This document shows, piece by piece, positions 27,339 to 35,794 of a DNA stretch of 64,000 bases. A model generated the notes under the pieces. It was not told where the DNA came from. It saw only the letters and a program-made list of their open reading frames with translations, and made no database searches. This DNA is from RGIG3009 sp045596745 (GTDB lineage Bacteria; Bacillota; Clostridia; Oscillospirales; Acutalibacteraceae): assembly GCA_045596745.1 (NCBI GenBank), contig JAZODA010000023.1, forward strand, positions 12,672 to 76,671, given 5' to 3'. The stretch's first letter is position 1. Each line of letters starts with the position of its first letter. Both the position numbers and the translations under genes were made by a program.

Positions 27339-28418
27339 TTATCGGTCAGCCTTGTAGGTGCCCGATGTGATACCGTTTCTGATGCCAATCACATCACCGG
27401 TATCGGGCGGCGCAATGCCGTACACCCACTCGGATTCCTGACCCTCCACCTCGACCGTACCATCATCAGAGATGGTAATAATGGCGCTGAGCGGGTCTTT
27501 ATGGAACCAGCCGTGGCGACCCTGCCAGATGGTATCCAGCGAACGCGGATACTCGCGCACAAAGTTGCCCTCGGCATCGTATTCACGATACATAAACGTA
27601 TGCTCTTCGGTGTAATGCTCGTCGAGACCGCCAATCCAACAACCGTTGACCACCGAGTTGATGGCGAGGTAGACGATACCATCCTGCACTTCGGCGCGGT
27701 CGGTATGCAGATGTCCGCAAATAGAGGCAACCACCGTACCCTTGCGGATGGCGTTGACGCGGTTGAAGATTTCACGCACTTCGGCGTGGTCACCCGCCTT
27801 GCCCGACCAGGCGATGTACGGACAGTGCGACGCAACGATGCACGGAATATCCTTGTGCGCCGCGTCGGTCAGCACCTCCTCCATCCACTTGCGCTGCGGC
27901 TCACCCATCGATTCGTGGGGGAAGTTGCCCTTCGGCACATACAGCGTCGGGTTATGCACCCACTCCCCTGTTTCGGGGTTGCGGGAATAGAAATCGTCGG
28001 TGCAAACAATGCGGAAGCCGTTGCGCTCGAACCAGAAATACGAAATCTCGCCCCACTCGGCAGGCTTGCCGTCGGGCGTACCCCAATGCACTTCGTCGGG
28101 ACGATTGGTCAGATAGGGCGTGACGTATTTCATCGAATGCTCCACGTCCAAGTCTTTTCTGCCGTGGTTCATACCCTCCAGCTCGTGGTTGCCGTAGACG
28201 CCGTAAACGGGCAGGTTATACTCGTTCTCCAGATACGTTTTCAGGCATTCGGGCGAATCGGGATAATCGGCGCAGAAGTCACCGAAGTGCATCACAAAAT
28301 CCACGTTTGCATCCGCCGCACGCTTGAGAATCGACTCCAGCATCGGGATGGTGGACGGCCACGCGGGCTTGTAATAGTGAAAATCAGCCAGTGCCGAAAA
28401 TTTAATCGTCTTTGCCAT
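27339..28418 (-). CDS. Calcineurin-type metallophosphoesterase, tandem paralogue B
   Basis: 359 residues from ATG behind AACGGAGGGAT. Metal motifs read DFH, GDFCAD, GNHE, SHCPY and GHLH, so an active enzyme is expected. The blocks VLTDAAHKDIPCIV and RVNAIRKGTVV and the C-terminal PLSAIITISDDGTVEVEG are shared with its five paralogues. The ending ITSGTYKADR matches C, D and E. It lies 17 bases after C and 14 before A. Confidence 0.9.
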   Translation of the reverse strand: MAKTIKFSALADFHYYKPAWPSTIPMLESILKRAADANVDFVMHFGDFCADYPDSPECLKTYLENEYNLPVYGVYGNHELEGMNHGRKDLDVEHSMKYVTPYLTNRPDEVHWGTPDGKPAEWGEISYFWFERNGFRIVCTDDFYSRNPETGEWVHNPTLYVPKGNFPHESMGEPQRKWMEEVLTDAAHKDIPCIVASHCPYIAWSGKAGDHAEVREIFNRVNAIRKGTVVASICGHLHTDRAEVQDGIVYLAINSVVNGCWIGGLDEHYTEEHTFMYREYDAEGNFVREYPRSLDTIWQGRHGWFHKDPLSAIITISDDGTVEVEGQESEWVYGIAPPDTGDVIGIRNGITSGTYKADR

Positions 28419-28435
28419 TGTTATCCCTCCGTTAC

Positions 28436-29524
28436 TCAGTCGCGCTCCATCTTGTACACACCCGAAGTGATTTTCGTGCGCTTACCTGCCTTTGCGGTTT
28501 GGGGCGGCAAAATGCCGTATGCCCAATCGCTTTCCGTACCATCCACCTTGACCGTACCATCGTCGGTAACGGTGATGATGCAGGACAGCGGCTCGGTGTA
28601 GAACCAGCAATAGTTGCCCATCAGGTTGTAGAACAGCTCTTTGTAGGGACGCTCATAGGTCTCGCCCTCGTTGCCCTCTTCGTCGTACTCGGTGTACAGG
28701 AAGGTATGCTCTTCGTCGTAGTGCGGATAACCGGGGGTCGAGAAATAGCCGTTGTTAACGGTGTTGATGTCCAAGAACACAATGTTGTCCACCACTTCGG
28801 CGTTGTCGCTGTGCAGGTGGCCGTTAATCGCCGCCACCACCGTACCCTTGCGGATGGCGTTGACACGGTTGAAAATCTCGCGCACATTGGCACGGTCAAA
28901 GGACGGATGCCAGCCATCGGCAAAGCCCGAATGGCTGAACACGATACACGGAATACCCTTGTGTGCCGCATCGGTCAACACTTCTTCCAACCAGCGGCGC
29001 TGTTCCTCGCCGAGCGACTCGGTATGGATGTTGCCTTTCGGCACATACAGCGACGGATTATGCTCCCACGCATCGCGCTCTTCGCTGTAGGAATAGCTGG
29101 TATCGGTGCAAACAATGCGGAAGCCGTTGCGCTCAAACCAGTAATACGCAATCGAGCCATCCTCCAGCGGCTTGCCGTCGGGCGTGCCCCAATGCACATT
29201 GTCCGCCTGATTGGTCAGCCACGGCGTAACCAGCTGCATCGGCGGCTTGTCGTCGTAGCCACGGTAATCGTGGATAAGATACTCCAGCTCATGGTTGCCG
29301 TAAATGCCGTACACGTCCAGACCGTATTTGTTGTCCAGCCATGCAGGCTTCAGTTCGGGGGACTCGTGATAATCGTTGCAAAAGTCGCCTGCGTGGATAA
29401 CGAAATCCACCTCGGCATCCACCGCGCGCTTGAAAATCTTATCCAGATCGCGCAGCGTGCTGGGATACGCAAATTTGCGGTAATGGAAATCCGAAAAAAC
29501 AGCCATCTTCAATGTGTTACCCAT
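28436..29524 (-). CDS. Calcineurin-type metallophosphoesterase, tandem paralogue C
   Basis: 362 residues from ATG behind AAGGGGAGAT. Motifs DFH, GDFCND, GNHE, SHSGF and GHLH are all present. The gene is most like B and F in the WGTPDGKP and YYWFERNGFRIVCTDT blocks. It sits 12 bases downstream of D in the same operon. Cytoplasmic by lack of a leader. Confidence 0.9.
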   Translation of the reverse strand: MGNTLKMAVFSDFHYRKFAYPSTLRDLDKIFKRAVDAEVDFVIHAGDFCNDYHESPELKPAWLDNKYGLDVYGIYGNHELEYLIHDYRGYDDKPPMQLVTPWLTNQADNVHWGTPDGKPLEDGSIAYYWFERNGFRIVCTDTSYSYSEERDAWEHNPSLYVPKGNIHTESLGEEQRRWLEEVLTDAAHKGIPCIVFSHSGFADGWHPSFDRANVREIFNRVNAIRKGTVVAAINGHLHSDNAEVVDNIVFLDINTVNNGYFSTPGYPHYDEEHTFLYTEYDEEGNEGETYERPYKELFYNLMGNYCWFYTEPLSCIITVTDDGTVKVDGTESDWAYGILPPQTAKAGKRTKITSGVYKMERD

Positions 29525-29536
29525 CGTTATCTCCCC

Positions 29537-30634
29537 TTATCTTTCAATCGCATACTCGCCCGACGGAACGAGGGGCGCGCAGTGTGCAAACTCACGAGCA
29601 AAATACGCATCCTCCGGCAGTTCGGGAGCGATGTCATATACCCACTTGGCCTCGGTGCCTTCCACCTTGACACCACCGTCGGTATCAATCGTCACAATGG
29701 CGTACAGCGGGCTGTCCACGAACCACGTGAACTGACCCTGCCACAGCTCGATATACGGTCTCTCGCGCGTGCCGACAGCGTTTCCCTCGGCATCGTACTC
29801 GGTGTACAAATACGTGTGCTCCGGGCCGTAGTGCGGCTTCGCTTTCGAGCCCATCCACCACGCGTTGATGGTGGCATTAACGTCCATATACAGCACGTTG
29901 TTGACCAGCTTCATCGGGCGTGCGGTGTGCAGATGACCATTCAAGCACATCATCACCGTGCCCTTGCGAATGGCGTTGACACGCTCAAACATCGCGGTAA
30001 CCGCAGGCTCGGTTTCGGGGTTGGCGTAACCGTGCCACGCGGGCGAATGCGCAAAGATGATGCAGGGCAGCTCCTTGTGCGCCGCATCGGTCAGCACCTC
30101 TTCCAGCCAGGCAAGCTGAACGTCTCCCAGTCGGTCACCGAACTTGTTGCCCTTGGGCGGATGATAGGTGATGTTCTTCATCCACTCCCCCGTTTCGGGG
30201 TTCTGGGAATACTGCGAATCCACTGCCACAAAGCGGAAGCCGCCCTTATCGAAATAGTAGTAACCAATCGAGCCGTCACCGACAGTGCCGTCCTTGGTGC
30301 CCCAAATGACATCCTTGTCGCTGTTCAGGTACGGCGTGACACGCGCCATCGTGTTGTCGCGCGGCAGCTCCTTGCCGCTATGCTCGACGTATTCCAAATC
30401 GTGACCGCCGTACACACCGTAGGCAGGCAGATTGTAGGGGTTGTCGGTATAGTATTTGGTGACTTCGGGCGAGGCGATAAAGTCGTTGCAAAAATCGCCG
30501 AGCTGCACAACGAAATCCACCTTTTCCTCCGCCGAGCGGCGAAGAATCGTATCCAGATGCTCCTGCGTCACGGGATAGCACTGTTTCATATAGTGAAAAT
30601 CCGCAAATACCGAGAATTTCACCTGCTTGGCCAT
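29537..30634 (-). CDS. Calcineurin-type metallophosphoesterase paralogue D with altered GNHE motif
   Basis: 365 residues from ATG behind TGAGGTG; first gene of the D-C-B-A operon. DFH (Asp12, His14), GDFCND (Asp47), AHSPAW and GHLH are intact, but the central motif reads GGHD (residues 76-79) instead of GNHE. The metal-binding, catalytic Asn is thus Gly77. I checked this on the DNA at about 30404. It carries an extra PEDAYFAREFAHCAPL insertion before the shared SGEY ending. It may be inactive, regulatory or use different chemistry. Confidence 0.88.
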   Translation of the reverse strand: MAKQVKFSVFADFHYMKQCYPVTQEHLDTILRRSAEEKVDFVVQLGDFCNDFIASPEVTKYYTDNPYNLPAYGVYGGHDLEYVEHSGKELPRDNTMARVTPYLNSDKDVIWGTKDGTVGDGSIGYYYFDKGGFRFVAVDSQYSQNPETGEWMKNITYHPPKGNKFGDRLGDVQLAWLEEVLTDAAHKELPCIIFAHSPAWHGYANPETEPAVTAMFERVNAIRKGTVMMCLNGHLHTARPMKLVNNVLYMDVNATINAWWMGSKAKPHYGPEHTYLYTEYDAEGNAVGTRERPYIELWQGQFTWFVDSPLYAIVTIDTDGGVKVEGTEAKWVYDIAPELPEDAYFAREFAHCAPLVPSGEYAIER

Positions 30635-30649
30635 TGCACATCACCTCAA

Positions 30650-30705
30650 AAAACAATAAAAGCCGAGGGAAAACCAGGGCTATTTCGCACTCCGTTTTCT
30701 CCTCG
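30650..30705 (-). promoter_or_regulatory. Terminator-like hairpin in the leader of the four-gene phosphoesterase operon
   Basis: Arms 30694-30705 and 30664-30674 (CGAGG-A-GAAAAC with GTTTTCCCTCG, one bulge) are followed on the minus strand by GCTTTTATTGTTTTTT. The GAGGTG ribosome site of gene D comes next. It lies after the operon promoter, so it can act only on this operon, as an attenuator or antiterminator target. Confidence 0.6.
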
Positions 30706-30720
30706 ACTCGTGTTATGGTT

Positions 30721-30749
30721 ACTATACCATTTTCGACCCGAAAAGTCAA
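30721..30749 (-). promoter_or_regulatory. Promoter of the D-C-B-A phosphoesterase operon
   Basis: On the minus strand, TTGACT (30744-30749), 17 bases, TATAGT (30721-30726). The leader would be about 80 bases long and includes the terminator-like hairpin. Confidence 0.75.
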
Positions 30750-30771
30750 GGTCACAGCGCCATTTTCCCAC

Positions 30772-30799
30772 AAAAAAAGCCACCCTTTCGAGTGGCTTT
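30772..30799 (-). terminator. Terminator of the F-E phosphoesterase operon
   Basis: Stem AAAGCCAC/GTGGCTTT (30792-30799 with 30776-30783), followed on the minus strand by a T-run. It comes a few bases after the stop of paralogue E. Confidence 0.8.
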
Positions 30800-30803
30800 T
30801 CGG

Positions 30804-31880
30804 TTATCGTTCAATCTGATATTCGCCCGAGGTAATACCGGGAATCACACCGGTTCTGCCATCGGTTTTCGGCACGACGTCATACATCCAACCGCTCTCC
30901 ATACCCTCGATGGAGATATGTCCGTCATCGCTCACCGTCACGATGCAGGAGACCGGCTCTTTGTAGAACCAGGTCTGGTTGCCCATCGACAAATCGTGGT
31001 AGTTTTTCTTATAGACATCCACAGGGTTGCCCTCAAGATCGTACTCCACAAAATCGAAGGTATGACCGTCCTCGTAGTGCGGCTCAAAGCGGTTGACCCA
31101 CCAACCGTTCAGCACGGTGTTGATGTCCGCATACAGGGTGTTGTTCATCACCTGGAAGTGGTCGGTATGATAATGACCGTTGATGGACATCATCACCGTA
31201 CCCTTGCGCGCCGCGTTGGCACGGGCGTAGATTTCCTGAACCGCCGCCCAGTCAAAGGCGTGGAACCACAGGTTGGAAAGTCCCGCGTGACCGATTACCA
31301 TACACGGAATGCCCTTATGCGCGGCATCCATCAGCACCTTTTCCAACCATACCAGCTGGTCGGGACCGAGTGCATCGCCATGCACATTGCCGAGCGGTGC
31401 GTGATAGGTGATGTTGTGCTCCCACGCATCGCGTTCCTTGCTGTAGGAGAAGTTGGTATCGGTACACACCATGCGGATGCCGTTGACATCGAAATGGTAG
31501 TAGCCGACGCGACCCTCTTCGTACTTACCGCTGGGCGTACCCCAAACGACCTCATCGGTGCGGTTGTTGATACGCGCGGTGACAAACGCCATCGGATTTT
31601 CGGCATACTCGGGCGTAAACCGTGCGCCCACGAAATACTCCAGCTCGTGGTTGCCCAGCACACCGTACACAGGAATGCCGTACTCGTTGTTGAGATACGC
31701 CCGAACCAGCTCGGGAGAGCCAACATAATCGTTGCAGAAGTCACCGCAATGAATGGCGTAGTCCACTCCATTGTCGTGCGCCTTCTTCATCAGGGCGTTC
31801 ATATGCTCCACCGTCATCGGGTAGACGCCCTTCTTATAGTGGAAATCCGCAAACAGCAAAAACTTCAGTGTCTTCGCCAT
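30804..31880 (-). CDS. Calcineurin-type metallophosphoesterase, tandem paralogue E
   Basis: 358 residues from ATG with AAGGATGA upstream. All metal motifs are present (DFH, GDFCND, GNHE, GHAG, GHYH). It is closest to A in the GYYHFDVNGIRMVCTDTNFSYSKERD and VIGHAG blocks, suggesting that A and E form one subgroup and B, C and F another. It lies six bases after F and is the last gene of that two-gene operon. Confidence 0.9.
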   Translation of the reverse strand: MAKTLKFLLFADFHYKKGVYPMTVEHMNALMKKAHDNGVDYAIHCGDFCNDYVGSPELVRAYLNNEYGIPVYGVLGNHELEYFVGARFTPEYAENPMAFVTARINNRTDEVVWGTPSGKYEEGRVGYYHFDVNGIRMVCTDTNFSYSKERDAWEHNITYHAPLGNVHGDALGPDQLVWLEKVLMDAAHKGIPCMVIGHAGLSNLWFHAFDWAAVQEIYARANAARKGTVMMSINGHYHTDHFQVMNNTLYADINTVLNGWWVNRFEPHYEDGHTFDFVEYDLEGNPVDVYKKNYHDLSMGNQTWFYKEPVSCIVTVSDDGHISIEGMESGWMYDVVPKTDGRTGVIPGITSGEYQIER

Positions 31881-31886
31881 ACTTCG

Positions 31887-32981
31887 TCATCCTTCTTTCG
31901 CTTCGCGCTTGATTTTGTAAGAACGCGAAGAAATACGCGGTACCTTGTGAATGTTGTTGACCGGCGGCTCGATGCCGTACAGATAGTGCGTTTCCGAGCC
32001 CTTAACCGTCACCATACCTCTTTCGGTCACCGTGATAATCGCGCTGAGCGGCTCGTCGAAGAACCAGGTGCGCGGCGCGTTGGGCAGCGTGTTAATCGGC
32101 AGCGTTTTGGTACCGAGCAGGTTGCCCTCGCGGTCGTAATCGAGATACTCGAAGGTGTGCGTATCGTCGTAGTGCGGATACCCCTCAGCCATCCAGTAGC
32201 CGTTGTTAACCACGTTGATATCCAGGAAGACGATGTTGTCGCGGATGGCGGCACCGTCGCTGTGCTTGTGACCGTTGATGACCGCAATCACCGTACCGGG
32301 ACGGATTTCGTTGACACGGTTAAAAATCTCGCACGCCTCGTCCGCGTCGCCTGCGTTGCCGCCCCAATCCTTATAGAACGTGGGATGCGAGAACACAATA
32401 CAGGGGATTTCCTTCTGCGCGGCGTCGGTCAGCACCTCTTCCATCCAACGGCGCTGCTCCGCGCCCAGACATTCGGTGGGACGATTCCCCTTGGTACGGG
32501 GGTAGAGATTGAAGTTATGCTCCCACTCATCGCGCTCGGCGTTGTAGGAATAGCCGCAGTCGGTGCAGACAAAGCGGAAATCGTTGCGCTCGAACCAGTA
32601 GTACGCGATTTCGCCGGTGGGATCGGGTTTGCCGTCGGGCGTACCCCAAACAACCTCATCGGGACGGTTGGTCAGATAGGGCGTGACATACAGCATGGAA
32701 TGCTCGGTGTTGGGGTCGGCCTTACCATGGTGCATACACTCCAGCTCGTGGTTGCCGTAGATGCCGTATGCCGGCAGGCCCTGCTTGTTTTCCAGATACA
32801 TCCGCACCGCTTCGGGCGAGCCGATGTAATCGTTAGAAAAATCGCCGAGCTGCATTACAAAATCCACTTCTTCTTCCCCGGCACGGTCCAGAATCTTTTC
32901 CAGATGCTTGGTGGTGCAGGTGTAGTAGCCTTTGATGTAGTGCAGATCGGCGAACAATGCAAACTTAATGAACTTATCCAA
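31887..32981 (-). CDS. Calcineurin-type metallophosphoesterase, tandem paralogue F
   Basis: 364 residues from TTG at 32981, seven bases after GGGAG; this gives MDKFIKF, parallel to MAKTIKF in B. A GTG nine bases upstream would overlap the ribosome site. Motifs DLH, GDFSND, GNHE, SHPTF and GHKH are intact. The C-terminus ends in the charged KIKREAKEG. It is the first gene of the F-E operon. Confidence 0.88.
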   Translation of the reverse strand: MDKFIKFALFADLHYIKGYYTCTTKHLEKILDRAGEEEVDFVMQLGDFSNDYIGSPEAVRMYLENKQGLPAYGIYGNHELECMHHGKADPNTEHSMLYVTPYLTNRPDEVVWGTPDGKPDPTGEIAYYWFERNDFRFVCTDCGYSYNAERDEWEHNFNLYPRTKGNRPTECLGAEQRRWMEEVLTDAAQKEIPCIVFSHPTFYKDWGGNAGDADEACEIFNRVNEIRPGTVIAVINGHKHSDGAAIRDNIVFLDINVVNNGYWMAEGYPHYDDTHTFEYLDYDREGNLLGTKTLPINTLPNAPRTWFFDEPLSAIITVTERGMVTVKGSETHYLYGIEPPVNNIHKVPRISSRSYKIKREAKEG

Positions 32982-33015
32982 ACCAATCACTCCCGAATAT
33001 CATTCTGTTTTGCTC

Positions 33016-33044
33016 ATTGTACCACGTATTGCGCCTAAAAACAA
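33016..33044 (-). promoter_or_regulatory. Promoter of the F-E phosphoesterase operon
   Basis: On the minus strand, TTGTTT (33039-33044), 17 bases, TACAAT (33016-33021). Confidence 0.65.
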
Positions 33045-33066
33045 GACAAAAACCGACTCTTGCCGC

Positions 33067-33100
33067 AAAAAAACTGCCGTCCAAACGCTTTGGGCGGCAG
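33067..33100 (-). terminator. Terminator of the acyltransferase gene
   Basis: Stem CTGCCG/CGGCAG (33095-33100 with 33074-33079) with an inner CCAAA/TTTGG helix, followed on the minus strand by TTTTTTT. Confidence 0.85.
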
Positions 33101-33107
33101 CTTCTTC

Positions 33108-34394
33108 TTATTCTTTTTCGGCAGCTTCTGCCTTTGCTTTTTTCGCGTCGCGGTCAAGCGTTTTCTGATACAGAATCTCGGTCGCGAACGCCAGCTTGGT
33201 CACCACGTTCTCACGGGTGGGATAGCAGTAGAAGGAATCGTTTTCGGTGGAAATATCCACGCAGTCAAACGGCTTGATATAGCAGTAATCGTACTCGATG
33301 TGCAGGCTGTTGGTCTGCGCGGGGGTGCGGTGAATATGGTAGGGACTGCCGTTGTAGAAGCCGTCCAGCATAAAGCCGTTTTCGGGGTCGTGGGTCAAGC
33401 GGGCTTCGCCCAGTTTTTCAAACTTCCAGCAACGCGGCAGCGAATACACGTCCACCGTATCCGCGAACGAATACGTGCCGTTTTCAATCTGCTCTCGCAC
33501 CTGCTCGCGCTCCCACTCGAACCAATCGGGAACGTGCGAAAACTCGGTCTCGCCCTCTTTTGCGGACAGTGTGCCGTCTTCATTCAGATACCAACGCTTA
33601 CCGCACTCGCGGCAGAAAATCTCCGCGCCCTCGGACGCCATCTTAGACTCGGTTTTGCAATGCGGACACTGGTACAGCACCTTATGCATACCCTCGGCAC
33701 GGAACGGCTCGGTGATGAGAATACCGTTGTCTTTCTGATAGCGATACTCGTCATACGCCAGCGCCGTTTTCAGCACCGCATTGATTTCCTCCGCCGACAT
33801 CGCCTTGACCTGCTCGGCGGTCAGCGTCTGCGTAATCACCGCGTGCATCGGCACTTTGCGCTTTTTACGGAAGTTCCAGAACGGCGAATGCAGGTAGTTA
33901 CCGTGGTGCACCACCGTGACCACAGGCACCTTGTTCATCTTCACCAGCTTACCCAGCGATTCCGGCATATACGACAATGTACCGCAGGGCGAATAGCGGG
34001 CTTCGGGATACATCGACAGCACGTCACCGCGCTTCAGAACACGGTTGATGGATTTGATAAGGTGCAGGTCCATCGTGAACTTACGGGTGCAGATAGCACC
34101 GATAAGCTCCAGCAAAAACGGACGACGATAAAAGCCGTCGATGCTGACAACGTTGTTGATGCGATGCGGGTAGGTCGCCATCGCCGCGATTTCGAAATCG
34201 ATGAAATACATATGGTTGCTCAGCAGGATATACGGCGGCTTGAGCCCCTCCATATTCACCTTTTCGATGGTGTACTTCTTGCCGATAAGCATAATCTTGG
34301 ACAACAGCCAAATCAGCCAAACAATAAACCGCGGTTGACGAATGGGATAGCGAGCGGTCTTGTACCGCTTTTTGTTTTTGTAGTTTACATCCAT
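33108..34394 (-). CDS. PlsC-type acyltransferase with embedded zinc ribbon
   Basis: 428 residues from ATG at 34394, seven bases after AGAGGGG. The acyltransferase motifs are NHMYFID (catalytic HX4D) and YPEARYSPCG (motif III). The domain covers roughly residues 45-230 and would acylate a glycerophosphate-like acceptor at the membrane. Residues around 235-270 carry CPHC and CREC, a zinc ribbon, followed by about 160 residues rich in aromatic and acidic residues with no known domain. This C-terminal extension doubles the size of a normal PlsC. It is a single-gene transcript. Confidence 0.85.
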   Translation of the reverse strand: MDVNYKNKKRYKTARYPIRQPRFIVWLIWLLSKIMLIGKKYTIEKVNMEGLKPPYILLSNHMYFIDFEIAAMATYPHRINNVVSIDGFYRRPFLLELIGAICTRKFTMDLHLIKSINRVLKRGDVLSMYPEARYSPCGTLSYMPESLGKLVKMNKVPVVTVVHHGNYLHSPFWNFRKKRKVPMHAVITQTLTAEQVKAMSAEEINAVLKTALAYDEYRYQKDNGILITEPFRAEGMHKVLYQCPHCKTESKMASEGAEIFCRECGKRWYLNEDGTLSAKEGETEFSHVPDWFEWEREQVREQIENGTYSFADTVDVYSLPRCWKFEKLGEARLTHDPENGFMLDGFYNGSPYHIHRTPAQTNSLHIEYDYCYIKPFDCVDISTENDSFYCYPTRENVVTKLAFATEILYQKTLDRDAKKAKAEAAEKE

Positions 34395-34457
34395 ACATTT
34401 ACCCCTCTCACTCCCTGTATCATACACGATTTTTGTCAAAAAAGCAAGGATTTCTGT

Positions 34458-34485
34458 TTGACGGCAAGATTTGGTGTGGTATAAT
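34458..34485 (+). promoter_or_regulatory. Promoter of the alpha/beta hydrolase gene
   Basis: TTGACG (34458-34463), 16 bases, TATAAT (34480-34485). The start of transcription would fall close to the GGAGG at 34486, leaving a very short leader. Confidence 0.6.
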
Positions 34486-34500
34486 GGAGGTATCCTTTTG

Positions 34501-35448
34501 ATGGAGATGATGATTTTGGGGCTTCTGTGTGCCGTTTTAGGCGCTTTGGCAGGACTGGCGGTGCTGGTGCTGTTAATCGCCTTTCTGTGCTTTTTGATGG
34601 CGTTTTACGCCCCTCGCCGCAAGCCTGTCAGTGAGGATGAATACCCCATCCCGCCCGGTGAGATTTATCTGCCGTACAAAGAGAAAATGGTTGCGTGGAT
34701 GAAAGAGACCCGTGCCTATCCGAACCGCGAGATGAGCATTACGTCGTTCGACGGACTGACGCTGCGCGGCAAGTTCTACGAATGCGCGCCCGATGCGCCC
34801 ATTGAGCTGATGGTACACGGTTACCGCGGCACCGCCGAGCGCGATTTGTGCGGCGGTATGCAACGTGCGTTCGCGCTGGGTCACAGTGTGTTGCTGATTG
34901 ACCAACGTGCCCACGGTCTCAGCGACGGACACGTCATCACCTTCGGCATCCGCGAAAGCCGCGACTGCCTTGACTGGATCGCGCTGTTGCAACAGGAATT
35001 CCCCACCCGCAGCATCTACCTCACCGGCATCTCGATGGGCGCCGCCACGGTGCTTACCACCGCCGGATACGATCTGCCGCCTTGTGTTGTCGGCATTCTC
35101 GCCGACTGCGGCTTCACCTCCACGCGCGACATCATCCGCAAGGTGATTCGCCAGTTGCACCTGCCCCCTGCTGTGATGTATCCTTTCGTGCGGCTGGGCG
35201 CACGGCTGTTCGGCGGCTTTGACCCCGAAGAACGCTCTCCGCTCGACGCGATGCCTCGCTGCCGCGTGCCGGTCATCTTCTTCCACGGCGACAACGACGA
35301 CTACGTTCCCTGCGATATGAGCCGCCAAAACCACGATGCTTGCGCCGCTGAAAAGTGCCTTGTCATCGTGCCGAACGCGGGACACGGTCTCGCCTACCCC
35401 ATCGACTGCGAAGCCTATATCGAGGCGCTACGCCGGTTTTGGGGATAA
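34501..35448 (+). CDS. Membrane-anchored alpha/beta hydrolase
   Basis: 315 residues from ATG at 34501; a TTG one codon earlier and ATGs at 34507 and 34510 are alternatives. One N-terminal helix (about 4-32) anchors a serine hydrolase domain. The nucleophile elbow is GISMGA, the acid is in HGDNDDYVP and the His in PNAGHG; the oxyanion region is VHGYRGTAERD. It resembles YqkD-type hydrolases of Firmicutes, which have no firm substrate. It lies divergent from the acyltransferase gene. Confidence 0.88.
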   Translation: MEMMILGLLCAVLGALAGLAVLVLLIAFLCFLMAFYAPRRKPVSEDEYPIPPGEIYLPYKEKMVAWMKETRAYPNREMSITSFDGLTLRGKFYECAPDAPIELMVHGYRGTAERDLCGGMQRAFALGHSVLLIDQRAHGLSDGHVITFGIRESRDCLDWIALLQQEFPTRSIYLTGISMGAATVLTTAGYDLPPCVVGILADCGFTSTRDIIRKVIRQLHLPPAVMYPFVRLGARLFGGFDPEERSPLDAMPRCRVPVIFFHGDNDDYVPCDMSRQNHDACAAEKCLVIVPNAGHGLAYPIDCEAYIEALRRFWG

Positions 35449-35460
35449 CACCAAAAGAAA

Positions 35461-35489
35461 AAACCGCCTGTGGAATCCACAGGCGGTTT
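35461..35489. terminator. Bidirectional terminator
   Basis: A 14-bp perfect stem (35461-35474 with 35476-35489). The minus-strand tail TTTCTTTT is strong and serves secG; the plus-strand tail TTTCTTTG serves the hydrolase gene. Confidence 0.85.
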
Positions 35490-35502
35490 CTTTGTTCGTT
35501 TC

Positions 35503-35754
35503 TTACTGCGCCATGAACTTGGTCACCAGCATACCTGCCAGCACCAGCACGAAGAAGAAAATGGCGAGCCACTTGGTCCAGCGAGCCAGGAACGCATCCA
35601 GCGTGCGGGTGCGGCCCTTATCCATAAAGGACTCGGTAGAACCGGAAATAGCGCTCATATTGGACTGACGGCCTTCCTGCAGCAGAACAACCGCAATGAT
35701 AATCAGCGCCACAACAATGATAATCGAACCGATGACATACTCCAAAGCAGACAT
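35503..35754 (-). CDS. secG: Preprotein translocase subunit SecG
   Basis: 83 residues from ATG at 35754 with AAGGAGGATC upstream; the longer frame is rejected. Two membrane helices (about 5-25 and 60-80) flank the conserved cytoplasmic loop LLQEGRQSNMSAISGS. It is the accessory subunit of the SecYEG channel. The size is typical. It stands alone, away from the secDF operon. Confidence 0.92.
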   Translation of the reverse strand: MSALEYVIGSIIIVVALIIIAVVLLQEGRQSNMSAISGSTESFMDKGRTRTLDAFLARWTKWLAIFFFVLVLAGMLVTKFMAQ

Positions 35755-35794
35755 TATAAAGATCCTCCTTGACCGTAAACACAAAATTACGCAT

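Noticed and set aside
28412..30835. An 807-codon plus-strand open frame across the phosphoesterase cluster, and others such as 45776-49318 and 57622-60027
   Set aside because: These are shadows of coding strands with biased third positions. No ribosome sites or recognisable domains.
26251..32981. The tandem phosphoesterase array as an assembly or repeat artefact
   Set aside because: The six proteins differ throughout, including insertions and distinct C-termini, so they are true diverged paralogues.
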